Assembly (NCBI GenBank): GCA_014338405.1
Contig: JTDE01021382.1
Location: 58,793-122,792, forward strand
Source of the DNA: Paragonimus skrjabini miyazakii
Lineage: Eukaryota; Platyhelminthes; Trematoda; Plagiorchiida; Troglotrematidae
DNA: 64,000 nucleotides
Direction: 5' to 3'
Part shown: positions 1 through 12,400 of the stretch, piece by piece
Layout of the letters: the number at the start of each line of letters is the position of its first letter
Numbering within the stretch: position 1 is the first letter of the stretch
Translations under genes and position numbers: made by a program
Notes under the pieces: generated by a model
The model's database searches: none
Seen by the model: the letters and a program-made list of their open reading frames with translations, nothing else
Told to the model about the DNA's origin: nothing

Positions 1-2489
1 TTTTCGTGATCGTCGGGTTAAAAATGTGGCATACCCAAACATCCCTTTTTGGGTTGAATGACACTCGGAATCTGCACATATTGTTTCCCTACTTTTTAAG
101 CTTCTATTCAATCACTGTATTCTTTTCGAATTACTGAAAATTTGCTTCCGATCGGTTAAGCTACATCTTCTCTGATATTTCTTTCTAGGTTTACCTGGGT
201 TGATGTTGCTTGCCTACAGCATGCATTGCTTGATAATGGTCATTGAAGTTAGTTTGCACGCTTTGCTGATCTTGAGAGCAGTGCATATCCAACTTTTGGT
301 AACAAAGCGCGAGATCTAGTTAAACCGCCGTCCATAAACATTCAATTCCCATTGATCGCTACTCACGGTCCCCAATGTTCATACGTCTGGGCACAATCAC
401 AGAGGCACACAATGCGATCTTTCACCTTAGTCGTTTTCGCCGGAGGCATTATTTAGCATCCATCTGCAGATGTTTACTGTTCTCCATCTATCTCGAACCG
501 GATGTAATTAAATCCACACCGCTCCTCGCCGAAGCAATTAGCTTACATGGGCACGACGCATCGTGTTGTCTGATTACGCTAGAGATCAAGCATAATTACC
601 GCTCGTTAGTTGACAATCTGACAGATCATGCCCTTGTAGTATAACGTTGTGTTAATTGCGTCTATCTGATATCTTTTTTTACTTCCCTTTAATGATCGAG
701 ACATAGGGGTGTTCAAATTGAGCCATCCGCAATTTTAGTGAGGTGAGAACGAAGCCAGAGTTTTTCAGCACTATGTATCCTGATATTTTTTGAGACCTTT
801 TGTATTGGAGCTTCGTACCACTAATCACTGCGCTAACTCGTCATGTCCGAACATTCTGTCGCCTCACACTGAAACTGCTGAAAATTTTCTAGTTAGATGA
901 GGTTGACGATGCTGATGTACATCTGACTCTGTGTTGGACACTATCAAAAAGATTAGAATAAGTTTAAAAATATGTATTAAGGTGTTCGTTTTGGTACTGT
1001 TATAGATTAGAAGAATTTGAAAATAGAGTGCAGTTAGATTAGAATATGCAAAAAGAAGTGCTACTCATCTATGGATACATGCATGGAATATGCTTACTTC
1101 AACAAACATCGTCTTGATAACACTTGATAACACAAGTCATCGTACATCATTTCAAAACGGCTCAAACAGCCAGGCGATTGTGAGCCTCAGAATTACGTCA
1201 TTAAACTAGGCATCATGTCTGCTTAAAGTCATCTACGGATTATTGTTCGTACGTATGTAGGCAGAGTGTTACACGTCGGTCCTATTCTTATACTAACAGT
1301 GTGTTGTTTACATTTCGCACGGCGTTTTTTGTTGTTACAGCTTTTGCGAATGACCTAAGAGAGCATAGTTTGGACTGAGTATGAGAATGTACCTCAGAGA
1401 GTGCGGCTAGTGATGCGATATCCTCAAAATTAGGTCACTGCAAGAGTTCTCAATGTTTGTGAGTGAGGAACGTGCATCACTTCACAGAGTATCTGAACGC
1501 CAGCCTGTGCGTTGTGGCTCAGCGATGTCGTATCAAAAACACTTTAAAACCTCTGGTCACATTTTATATGGTCATGTAGCTGCATCAGGGAACTTACAGG
1601 TTTTGGTGTTTCAAGAACTAATACTAGGAATAACGGCCGGAATAGAACGAGACCTTGGACTAAACTGCTAGCTGTACAGCGACAATCCGTAAGTTCAATA
1701 TTGACTGTCGTATTGAAATAATAGGGCTTGTGGTAATTTGTGAGCCACAGTAGTAAAGACCTATTTACACCCCACGGAGAAAGTTTACCACATAATTGTG
1801 TGGCTAGTTCTGTTTATTGTTTTAGAGAAATCCACGAAGATAGCATTCACCTCCTTCCCACCGCCAGCCATTCCCTGGCCTCATGCAGATTAGTTAGATA
1901 TGAAACCTCCTTTCGGAATTCATGTCAATCACCAGACAATAATGTGCGGTATGTTACACAAACCCACAGATGGTCGTCCACTATGCCTTCTGAAACCTTT
2001 GAGACAATAAATAGTATGGCAGTTTACCCGTTGTTGACAGACTGGTTGTGATCGCTCCCCTTGAAAATAGGGAATATGGTGTATGATTTCTAGGCCCCTT
2101 GAAGCTAGTCCTGGTCCAATGAACGATTGAATAATTCATCTGCCAGCTCTTCCACGTATCTCTTCTGTATCACTGAGGAAATTAGACCAAAGTCAGTCAA
2201 CTCGACAGAAGGCTTCTCTGGGTTCCATAATACTGTACATAATTAGGTGGTTATAGCCGTGAGATCACCATGGCTGCTTGCGATGACTGCTAACAATGGT
2301 GTTCTCAAAATAGTTACCTGTAGCTCGGGAATAATAATCGTAATAATTGTAATAATCGTAAATCCATCGCAAATGATAGCAGAGCTACTTTTGGTATGTT
2401 TAGCTGCACTGTTTCTGATATTTAAGAATATAGGTGGTGTTGGTCGTAGCTTGGAGTGAGGATTTAAGTATTGGGATGTTCGTCGAACT
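1..2489. other. Non-coding flank without recognised genes
   Basis: Short open frames (for example 375-644 and 1740-2051) have no recognisable motif, and no exon of the BLTP2 N-terminal part was identified. A small run of repeated AATAATCGT-like units lies at about 2329-2362. Confidence 0.4.
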
Positions 2490-3770
2490 TGACATTTAGG
2501 TTGCAAGCGTTACATCACTAAACTAGTTGACATCATCATTGCGTGTGTTTGAGAGAAAGAGGTTTGGACGTGGGGGGGTTGGTGAAGTTCGATGGATGAT
2601 TGCTCCTTATATACCAGGGTGCATTGGTCTTTCGACTTAAATTCTGATTGGTTGCTGTCCGTCGTTTTTTAACTTTGACCGAAATCACCATTGGCTATTT
2701 CTTGTTGCACTTAAACTTTGGCCTGAAGCCAGACTACTCATTTTCTACAATCCTTGAGCCTTTGATTTGCGGTCTGGTTGTCCACTTTCTGTTGTTGATA
2801 AACTTTGACCTCGAATCTGATTGGTTGGTCCTTGTCCATTGACTGGGTAGGTTACTTCCTCGTTTTGCAAATTCGGTCTGATTGATTAACCATTGACGCA
2901 CTTTGACCACTGGCCCGATCCGTTCATTCTGCTCTGTTTGGGTTTGTCGGCATCTGGGTCTGACGGCGTTTACACCTCCTTATACCTTTGGTTCGCATTC
3001 GTTCATAAATATTATGCAGCTCGATGTGTTTGTTTAGTCATGTGGTTGATGAGTACCAGGCATAGAGAAATTCTCTTGTGTGTCCGGTGTTTGCCTGACT
3101 AAGGACTTCTACGGTGCTTAGGCTGAAGGTGTGTCCAGTTTGACCCTGGTGACCGTAGATCAAAGAAAATTAATATTGTCTCTTGATGGTCATTTCGTGT
3201 TAATGTATTCTTGTTGATAATTTCCGTTCATTTTGACTGACAATTTTTTCCGCTGTCATTGTATTGGACTTTTTACATAACGTGTTTTCTATCGGCGAGG
3301 TTGAATTTTTCTTTTGGTTTTGATAGTATTCCTTGTAATGTCGCCGTTGGGTTGTGCGCTAGCACAGTTGAGGGTGGTCTCAAAAGTCCCGCAATCATTT
3401 CTGATACGGTTTTAATGTACGGAAGCACAGTTCATTTCGTTCCTGGTTCCGTAATTTTTGAACCTCCGTCTTTCTACGGCATACTTCGTCTGATGTAATC
3501 TCGTGGGTATCTGTTGCGAATAATTACTCAATACAAATACTTCTGTTTCTTTCTTCGGGGCTCCGCGGTACTGCACTTTGTTTCAGCTCTTTTAACCAGA
3601 GTTCGAATGCGTGACAGACTGAGTGGTTGCTGCGAAAACTGATAAGTCGGTCTGTGTATGTTTCTTTTCGGTAAACTGAAGTCTCCAGCATTCTATCAGG
3701 TTTGCGCTAGCGTCCATCTGTTGACGTAGCTGCTACTTTCCGGTTTCGACGTACGATTTCTCACCCATTT
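2490..3770 (-). mobile_element. Penelope-like element copy A, decayed 3' part
   Basis: Read on the minus strand, fragments of a Penelope-like polyprotein run from about 3770 to 2600. A degraded RT tail comes first ('SVYRKETYTD' near 3690). Then come 'LPYIKTVSEMIAGLLRP' and 'TATLQGILSKPKEKF' (about 3440-3300), and then the region following the GIY-YIG domain. Frameshifts and stops break it. It aligns at the DNA level with copy B (53930-54905), including the untranslated tail ending 'GCAACCTAAAT', so both are one family. Penelope elements use a telomerase-related RT and a GIY-YIG nuclease (family knowledge). Copy A may extend further to about 4200, but I could not follow it. Confidence 0.72.
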
Positions 3771-6394
3771 CTAATTGTTATACTCTCCAAGCAGATATAT
3801 TGGAAATAAGCTGTTGCCCTGTGCCTGATTGCATTTTGCGGTTTCCGTGGTTCCAGTTGTTCCACAGGGGTGTATGTATTGATAGCCTCAGTTTTTGTGG
3901 CTTCGAATAATTGCTATTGATGTTTAATGCCGGATCGAATGAGCCTCTGCCCAACTTACATCACCTAGCACCGTTGTTATATCTTCTCAGTTGACCTTAT
4001 TGCAAGTCCTTACCATAAATGTCTCATAATGTGCACTAATTACACTTCACCAGTCATACCGGAAATGTGACTCCAATCACTGAGGGTTATTCACCATATT
4101 TACCCCGCTGGTTGTGACATAGTCTAGCTTGCACTGTCTTTTTAACGTCTTCTTGTCTTCACGTTCCTTGGCGTTTCCCGTCTAGTTACTGTCTATGAAC
4201 ATATCGTAAAAATCAAGACCCGAAAGTTTAGGTTGACGCGAACCTCGTTGGAATCGAAACCATGTTCGAACAGGTCGAGATCGTTGCACGCAGGATTTGA
4301 GTCTTGTTGAGAACAGCTTACATATAGCATTGTCCAAGCGCACGTTATTTATCAATGAGGAGAATGGGGGACTTAAGTTTACACCAGTCAAATGAGGTGA
4401 TGTGCTATTGTACTACACACTATGCGGCTCTTGTTTATTTGAGAGGAGTCGAGTCTTCCACCGCAAACATTTTCAAACGACAACCAATGTAATGAATTAC
4501 ACTACCGCCCTTCCCATGTTGACATTCTTGATGAGATATTGTCATGCTTGATTGACTTAGTTCGTTATGTTTGACCTCTTCCACGCTCTATATTTTTTCA
4601 TAACCCACGATAGCCGTCTTGCTAACTTACAGGCTTCAATCAGATCTTCCATTTTGTTACCAGGCTAACCTGTAATTGTATAAAAATGCTTAGAAGGATT
4701 GGTGACAAAGATACCTTCAACCAATTTGGCTACTAGCCCTATTGCCACTTTACGGTTTCTGAGTTGAAATCTTGGTCCCCAATTAAAACGACGATAACAC
4801 TATAGTTTTTGTTGGCGAATTTCTTCAAATCAACGCACCATCGGTTGGAATCTGTCTGACTGTTAGTTACTGCATGCTTTTCAAAGATATTGTGGGCTGC
4901 ACGTGGTTTGGGGCTAAAATTTACTCAAACAGTTTTTTGCCTTATGTGAATAAATTCACGTTTTGTGCACACGATTGCAGTTTTCATGACACGAGGATTG
5001 ATGTTCTGTACTATGGTCACCACTATCTGATTTCGCTGTGTTCCATCTTTTTAGCACGATTCTTATCAGTACTTCCGTGGTAACCGATTGGCATTGCAAA
5101 TCACTTGCACGGTGTGCTCCTCCTCTACACCGGCTCTGCAACAACCTTGGGGCTTATTTTACACAAGTGTTCTCAAGTTTGCCGACAAACTTCGGGTGAG
5201 TATGTTGATTCGGTTGTAATCTATGGTCATTCGTCGGATGGAACATTTTAAATTCGTGTTTCTTATCTCGTGCGTTCTCTGTCAGATGTGCCTCAACAAA
5301 ATTGCGCGCCCTATCCGACGGGGTTCTGCGTTCTCAGGCCGATCGGTACGGAAGCCATTGTTTGGACGTTTATTGCAGTAAGTTTTGCCTTCTAGGTAGC
5401 CTTTCACTACTTATTTGTCTACGTGTCTCCCGATGCTTTCCGATATTCTGCTTCTGACAGCCATCGGTGATGAACAGTTCCTCCTCTACTCATACTGCTA
5501 GTTAGCAACAATCTGATTGTCTTGAATACCGTTTCGTATGCATTAAAAAATACCACACCCATGTGTACGCACTGAGATAAATAGCATACGCCTATAACTA
5601 AAATCTTAATCGGTCTGTCTGACCCCGAGCTCGCCGTAAATCACCGGTAACTACGTCCAACTGAGGATCGTACGACCACAGGTTCGAGTCCGATTGCCGT
5701 GATATCTCTTGTTTGGTAGTGTTTAACCCACAGGTAACCCTGCATTTTCTTCTGTTCGTGTGACGTCTCTTTTTTGTTTGAACCTGTTTGCCGTTGGACG
5801 TCACTGTGGATCTTTAACTATGGCCACTTATAATGTGCGGAGTTATTTCTTCAGTGTTTTTTTGAACATGCTCCATATTCTTTTGTTTTACGATGTCTCA
5901 AGCATCGGAAGTCACTTATTGTTCTTTGGTGAACCCCAAAGGTTCAATCTCACTTCACGACTTTCTTCAAGCATCAGTCGTCATTTCTTTTATCTTCGAT
6001 CTGCAATTTATTTTGAAACGAAATCCTCTGTGTGGTACAGATTGATTTTTTGACAACCGTGTCTATACGTAAATCAACTTCTAGCAGGAAATATCTGAGT
6101 CGTTTTTTTGAGTTTGCATCAATTCCGGACAGTTATATACTGCACAGTGTAGTTTTTGTCAGAATGTTCAGACTTCGGTATTTCCTCTATGAGCCAGTAT
6201 CTGCGAACTGTTGACTCGACTGTAGTTTCTCTCAACGTAAGTTTTTGATTATCATTATGGGTGCTGGTTGAAAACTGTTTTATGAGAATATGTATTTGAA
6301 CATATGTTTATGAGGTTGCCTTTCCTGGCGACCTCACGTTATTTTTGCCTTCTCTTGGATCAAATTAAATTAAAGCAAATCGTCTCCTTTATGA
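3771..6394. other. Non-coding stretch, nothing firmly recognised
   Basis: No exon or clear element was recognised. Around 5678-5692 there is a box-B-like 'CAGGTTCGAGTCCG' on the + strand, but no convincing tRNA fold. The upstream part of Penelope copy A may extend into the first few hundred bases. Confidence 0.35.
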
Positions 6395-6557
6395 ACTTAA
6401 ATAAGGCAATGAGAAGACGTAAATCATACGGCGTTCTCCGGAGTAACATTTCGTAGATTCTGATCACACATGGACATGTAACTAATTTCAAACATTAAGA
6501 TAAGGTTCCATAGGGCGGAAGTAATGGCTCAAGAGATTAGACAGACAGACACGGAAA
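6395..6557 (+). repeat. Left arm of inverted repeat around Penelope copy C
   Basis: Matches the reverse complement of 7675-7838 over its whole length, by eye about 85-90% with few gaps. A central 25-base block (6479-6503) is identical. It is the pair of the right arm. Confidence 0.85.
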
Positions 6558-7674
6558 TGAAGATCAAACACATGGGGATGCTGATTACCAGAGCAGCCGC
6601 AACGTTCACATAACTTGTTTTGGAACACACAGGGGAGGACTATGACGTCTGATAGCCAAAGCCTCAGCAAACTGGAGGGTGCGTTTCCGTTGGCTTCGAA
6701 AAATCACAGAATGCATCACAGACCTTGACTCTGTGTCCTGTTTAGATTATGTGTTTTGCTATTGATGACGCTGGATGCCGTCCGTCGACCTATGTGCACG
6801 CGCCTGGCGTTTCTAGTGTGTTTGCAACCACTTGGGAACATGCTCCTTGATACGAGAAGCCAGTTGTCGGTTTGTCCTCCCTATGTAGCTCATACTGTAA
6901 CTACATGAATATTTGTATAAAAAGTGGGATGTGACAGACGTAGGCTGTTTGTTCATAGCCGATGAGACTGATAACGCCCTGGTTAGCTGTATTATGCGTA
7001 GTTTTACAGTGTTATAGGATCTGGATACAGTAGCTGTTAGACGTCTTTTCGTCATTGTTGACCGGCTGTCACCTAGAAACGGGGGTTCTAAATACATCAT
7101 CTTCTTTGGTACCGTTGTTTCCTGTATCCCCGGTATAATGTCACTGCTCTATTTTTTGATAAATTGCAAGGGGTACTCGTTGGCTGGCAGCGTATCTGTG
7201 AATGTGCTTAATTCTTGTGGTAGATTGCTAGGTTTCAAAAGGTGTATACTGTCCTGTCCAGGTAGGCTTTCTGTAAATAGATCTTCCTGTCGTGATGTCT
7301 GATCTTCGGATAACTAGAATGTTCAGGGACGGAAGGCAGTTATTTACCTTGTTCTCTCTAGTTAGTTTGAGATTGGGATGTGCATGATTCAGCTCCAAAA
7401 ATCATAGGTTCAAATCACTTGAATTATCCAAAGTGGCCAGGATGTCCTCTACGTAACGTAAGCTATTGCCTTTGACAAACTTTCACCTGATATAAATTCT
7501 ATCTTAGCCGTGAAGAAATCAGCTAGGATTGAACCCAGGGGACTGCCCGTTGCAAACCTGTCTAATTGCCGGAAAGTTAAAGTCTAGAAGTTGAATTCGG
7601 ACACTGGAATAGGAAAAAGAGCATTGCTGCTTAGAATAAAACCGCAAATGTTATCAACCGTTTCATGCGGCGGA

Positions 7675-7838
7675 TTTCCGTGTTTGTCTGTCTAATCCCT
7701 TGAACCATTACTTCCACCCTATAGAACCTTATCTTAATGTTTGAAATTAGTTACATGTCCGCATGTGATCAGAACGTACGAACTGTTACTCCGGAGAACA
7801 TCACGTGATTTACGTCTTCTCGTTGCCTTATTCAAAGT
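7675..7838 (-). repeat. Right arm of inverted repeat around Penelope copy C
   Basis: Inverted partner of 6395-6557. The arms lie outside the coding remains on both sides, 1117 bp apart. No hammerhead-like core was found in either arm. Confidence 0.85.
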
Positions 7839-9027
7839 AAACTAAATCGGTCGGTCTGTTTGTTTGTGATTGGAGCTGATCAAGCAGGCTTGCCGGGTTC
7901 TGTGACTTGCCAATAACATTCTTTGTAGTCGACAACCCCTAATCGTTTATATACATACTACTGTTTCAGTGTGGTTGAATTGTGTTCAGCGTTCTCTATT
8001 CTTTGTCGATATCTTTGCAGACTGAAGCATCCATTCAGTAAAGTGAATGCGCGATCGGCAAACTGACGATAAAATAAAAATGTATGGTAAATGATTTTCT
8101 AAAAATTCCAATATCCAACAGTCATAGCACGCACAACCGACTAACGGAATTCCATATTAATCGAAATAGATTCGCGCCCCTTCCTTCTGTGGTTTCTCCT
8201 TTCAAACGCGGGATTCAGACTCTGCGGTTAGTATGGGTTAAACTATTGGTGATTTTCGCAAGGATATTTGGAATGATGAAGAAATGTATTTTGTAAATAC
8301 TAACACAGGATCCTCAGCTTAGCCTATTGCGTCTCTAAACTTTTTTTGACAAAAGACGAGTTACCACTTTTTGATTGGCTTATTGCGCCTTCAATTAATT
8401 CAGTGAAGTACGCTCAGGACAACATGAACTTCAGCAGCATATACCGTGCGAAGCCTACACAGCGTTTTTTGCCTATCCAGTCTATCAGTTTCATTTTAAA
8501 AGTCTGGTAAAGTGTATGACAACGAACTGCATTGTTGCTAAAGCCCTTGACTGATTTTAAGTGAATACTGCTTTGTGAATTTATATCACCCCATTAATGG
8601 ACTTGACATAGTCCATCTCGTGACCAGGTTGCGCTGGTCCGGTCTTAAAACATCGGAAATTTAATTGACCTAAGCGTCTTTTCCCACTTACTCTGTTTTT
8701 ATGGAGTCTATTGCATTAGGACGTCCGAAAAGCGTTTGCCAACGTATCGGATCCGTTCATTTCGTGAGCGCGTGTTGTCTGCTGGGCTCACCACAGCCAG
8801 GTTAAGGTGATCGATCAGTTGTTCATTCTCCCCAGTCAATTGTATCCCCTCTTTTCCACAAATCTACCATTATATATCTGAATGATAACTACCAAACATT
8901 TGTGTGAACCTGCCCGTAAACTTGCCGTTTGAATTTCGCAACTGTCGTATGCGGTATTTTGATTCGTGCGGCGTTCACGTATGCTCTTTGTAGTGTTTCT
9001 ATCAAGTAGCGTTCTCGATATTTTTAG
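7839..9027. other. Non-coding DNA just upstream of the first recognised exon
   Basis: Probably intron of BLTP2, since exon 1 begins in mid-codon with an acceptor. No exon seen; an open frame at 8084-8296 has no recognisable content. Confidence 0.4.
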
Positions 9028-9400
9028 GTGGATGGATTTCACTTTCTCTTTACCAAAACTGGAACTGAACTATTGGGTTTCGTACGCGAATCGCACCGGA
9101 GTCCATTTGACTACCGGTCCTGTTCGTCTTACGGCCGAGCTACGCCATTCAGTCGAACGGGAATCAAAGGTTTTGTTAGACTCGACCCGCATTTCATCCG
9201 GTCAGCTGCAATCCTATGTTATGCTACCTCCTTCCGGGCCTGTTCACCATACTGGTGGCTTGGTACGACGACCGACTGTCACCTGGTCAGTTGTACGCTT
9301 GTCTGCCAGCTTGCACGACAGTCGGATCAGACTGAAACATCACGCCAATCTACCTGGGCAAGTGGTTCAAATGCTTCTGAAAAGTGCCACTTTAATGCCT
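9028..9400 (+). CDS. BLTP2: BLTP2 exon 1 of window (fragment residues 1-124)
   Basis: Acceptor TTTTTAG precedes 9028 and donor GTAAGT follows 9400. The first base completes a codon from an unseen upstream exon, then 124 codons follow with no stop. The protein begins 'WMDFTFSLPKLELNYWVSYA', alternating hydrophobic and polar residues as in the beta-sheet repeats that line the lipid groove of this family. Similarity is weaker than in later exons, so membership rests on open frame, splice sites and phase continuity with exon 2. Confidence 0.72.
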
Positions 9401-12400
9401 GTAAGTTTTGTCTCAAATTGCTTGGCGCTTACACGTGTGGCTATTCAACGTATTTCTTGCCTTTTCATTTCATATTCTTTGTTTCGTTCTTGTTTCTGTC
9501 CAGACTGATTGCGGAACTAATCACAACAACAATAACTGTACGTGCCCTCCAAACCATACGACTGAAGTCTCAGATCCTGCGGAGGATTTCATTATGGTTC
9601 CTCTGGTTCACTACGAGCAAGTCTCTCCGACTGCATTGTCCCCGGGTGACACAGTTCGTGTGCACATATCCGGGCGAAAGGGCAACAGCGTTCTGAGAGC
9701 CAGCAAGCGTGGCAAAGGACAGAAAGATTCATTGGACGTGACTCGGCGAACTCCGGAAACTGTTTCCAAATCTCAGTTGGTCACCGATCCTGACCGGGAC
9801 GTTCAGTCTACAGTCGATCAGCCGACTCACGAGAGCGTAAGCGGCACTCATGTAATTCACCATAAAATATGATGTCTGTCTGTTCTCTGAACAAACCTGC
9901 TTGCTTGCACGAGTTTCACGACCAAGCAAAGTGTTGTTGTCAGTAGTATCTTGTTAGTTGTCAGCTGATATTCTGGAAGCTCCAACTATTACACAATCAG
10001 TGCACTTTGCTTGATTCAGTAGAGGATTGCTATTTGTTTTCAACAATATTCCGGATACATTTTCTACATACCCTGGAACATAGTTATTCTTAATATCAGT
10101 ATCGGTGAGTACCATATTTTACAGCCCAATTTCTAGTTCCCACAGTCTGTTCCTTAGCTCTGGAGTTCGGGTTGATATAACAATTTTCTCAGTGATTTTT
10201 GGTACTGGAGAATTTGGAAATTCGTGAGACGTAAAAGTATGTAGTACAAAGAACTCACTTGATTTTCTTCATAGTACACCATTTTTATTCGAGGATTTGC
10301 TGGCTTGTAAAAAGAGTTGGTAAACAGAACTTTGAAAGTTGATATTCTTGTCGTGGTATCCAGTGACACAACTTGTCAACATTGTTCGATGTTCTAGATT
10401 TAATGACCATCTGTTTCATAGTGGCAGTGCTGATTTCGTAGTTTTTGATCTTAAGTGTCTAATCAACCAACCAATTGACATCTGGCTAGAATAAAGGGAT
10501 ACACTAGATTACGTAGAGTTATTTAGCAAATGCTACTTCTTTCTAATGCGCTACTGTTGTATAATAGGCAACTTCGTTTACTTGGAAACAAAGAGGCAAG
10601 TATCAACGCCAGGAAGACAGTGGACCAGAACCGACTATTGTTATAGTGTGTACGCACAATGGTAGACGTGCCACCAGGGCAAACGACAATGTACCGCTGC
10701 CCAGTGTGTGCAAACACACGTCAGCCGTGCAAATGAGTGTACGCGTTCGTTGTCCTATGCTTTAGCTTAGCGTGTACAGCTTTTCATGCAATAAACAACT
10801 TCGCATACCGAGTGTATTTTGCGGTAGCAACACTAGCAACCACCTTAGTGTCACCAGAATGACTTGCGTCGAATGCCTAGCGAAAAAGAGCATCACTGCA
10901 CAGCGACTCATACCAGGCTGGCAGTGATGTCATTAACGCCAGAGAACCGCCCTACTGTGCATCTAGTGCCACTGTGGGGAACCAAAATGGAGCAAATAAG
11001 TAGTTGGGAGACTGAAGTTTAAGGTGGAACAAAACAACGCTGATCGATACTGATGCGCTCGAACTTTCTCCCAACACAAAAGTGTTTGGGGCTTAAAAGC
11101 TGGATAACCTCAGTTTCATGGTGTAACCAAACGCACCAAAGTCATGAACATAAAACAAGAAACAATAGCTGTATACCACTGATTGAAGAGAAGGAAGAAG
11201 AGAAAATCAGCTTTAATGGTTGTGCTAAGTTTCAGGTGGCTTCCGATTAGATTCTGTTTTGGTAGCCCTTTCATCTCCCTAATTTTGTTTTCCTTTTGCG
11301 ATGATGGCGTGCGTCTCAGCAAATGCCCTTGTTTAATGACATAAGTGAACGCAGGAAAATACTTTCGCCTATGCACAGGTATATAAAATGTATGAATTTG
11401 GATGGTTAGGCCTCTCATATTTATAACCATAATTTGAAACGGTCAGATTGGCTTGTGAAATTTTATAACTAAGGTCTTGAAAGATGCTTACAGCACGCAG
11501 TTGTGGTGGGATTATGTTGGAGATTGATCCACTTAACAATATGGAGTCTCTCATTGCTGACAAATTTGGACTAGTATTGCCTCACTTGGATGACTGTAAA
11601 CAGCTATGATCCGAGCTTACGTTTTTTATTTAGCTTTAATTCTAGATGTCGCGCTTGTCAGTGTTTACATTTGCGAGACTTTGTTTCCGATAGAGCACAT
11701 AGCTGCTGAGTGTAGTTGGGGCTTTATTCATGACCGTTGGTCCTATTAGAACACATGACTAGATTCATGAAATGTTCTGGTGTGTTATCGTTTCATCCTA
11801 AATTTTACCGACCGGTTTCAAGGATATCCGTCTTGTTTGCAGTAAAGCATGTGTACTGAACGAGCTTAGAATGGAAATGTCAGTTTCAGCATCTTAGCCA
11901 TAAACTGCTGCCGGACCGAACTCTTGTCAGCATGATACATGATAGACTGTAAACACTAGTTCTCAGATAGGCTTTTAATTACCGGACGCATTGTTCTTTG
12001 TTTAGACATAGTATGATCACCCATGCAAAGTATGGCCAACCGAGAAAGTTAATGAAATGAGAACCTGTTTCGGTTCGCGGAGTACTGACAGACTCTTACA
12101 ATTTGCCCGAGGCTTCCACCTATCGATGAAGTTATCAACAGGCAGATGACACACAATACCAGTTCATCCAGTCTTCTATTCTTTTCTTCCCCTGTTTATG
12201 AGATCGTACCGTGATCGTTAGATTTAGAATTCCCCACGCCGAATGAGATCCATGGTTGTATCTCTGCTCTGCCATACCAGAAGACTGTTAGTCCGGGTGA
12301 TTTCGTACCGACACTACAAGTTAATAGGGCATTAGTAAGACCTTATGCCAGTTGCTTCACCTGGTGACTTGTAACGTCATTTTGAGCTATGACCAATCCA

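Larger units (their letters stand above)
6395..7838 (-). mobile_element. Penelope-like element copy C, flanked by inverted repeats
   Basis: The minus strand encodes decayed Penelope pieces in order: 'ATGSPLGSILADFF' (RT motif, near 7550), a frameshifted 'RYVEDIL' (RT catalytic motif, near 7450), 'SIYRKPTWTGQYTPFE' (near 7260), and then 'SYIGRTNRQLASRIKEHV' (GIY-YIG endonuclease core, near 6870). At least two frameshifts and several stops interrupt it. The catalytic YVDD is changed to YVED. The coding remains are enclosed by two arms of about 164 bp (6395-6557 and 7675-7838) that are inverted copies of each other. Confidence 0.85.

Noticed and set aside
375..644. 89-codon open frame on the + strand
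   Set aside because: No recognisable motif, no splice context, and no match to BLTP2 or retroelements; length is within chance for 64 kb.
5598..5804. tRNA gene suggested by a box-B-like sequence near 5680
   Set aside because: No matching box A or foldable arms were found.
9028..9696. 222-codon frame overlapping exons 1 and 2 in another reading frame
   Set aside because: It ignores the splice sites and shows no similarity; the other frame continues into recognised exons.
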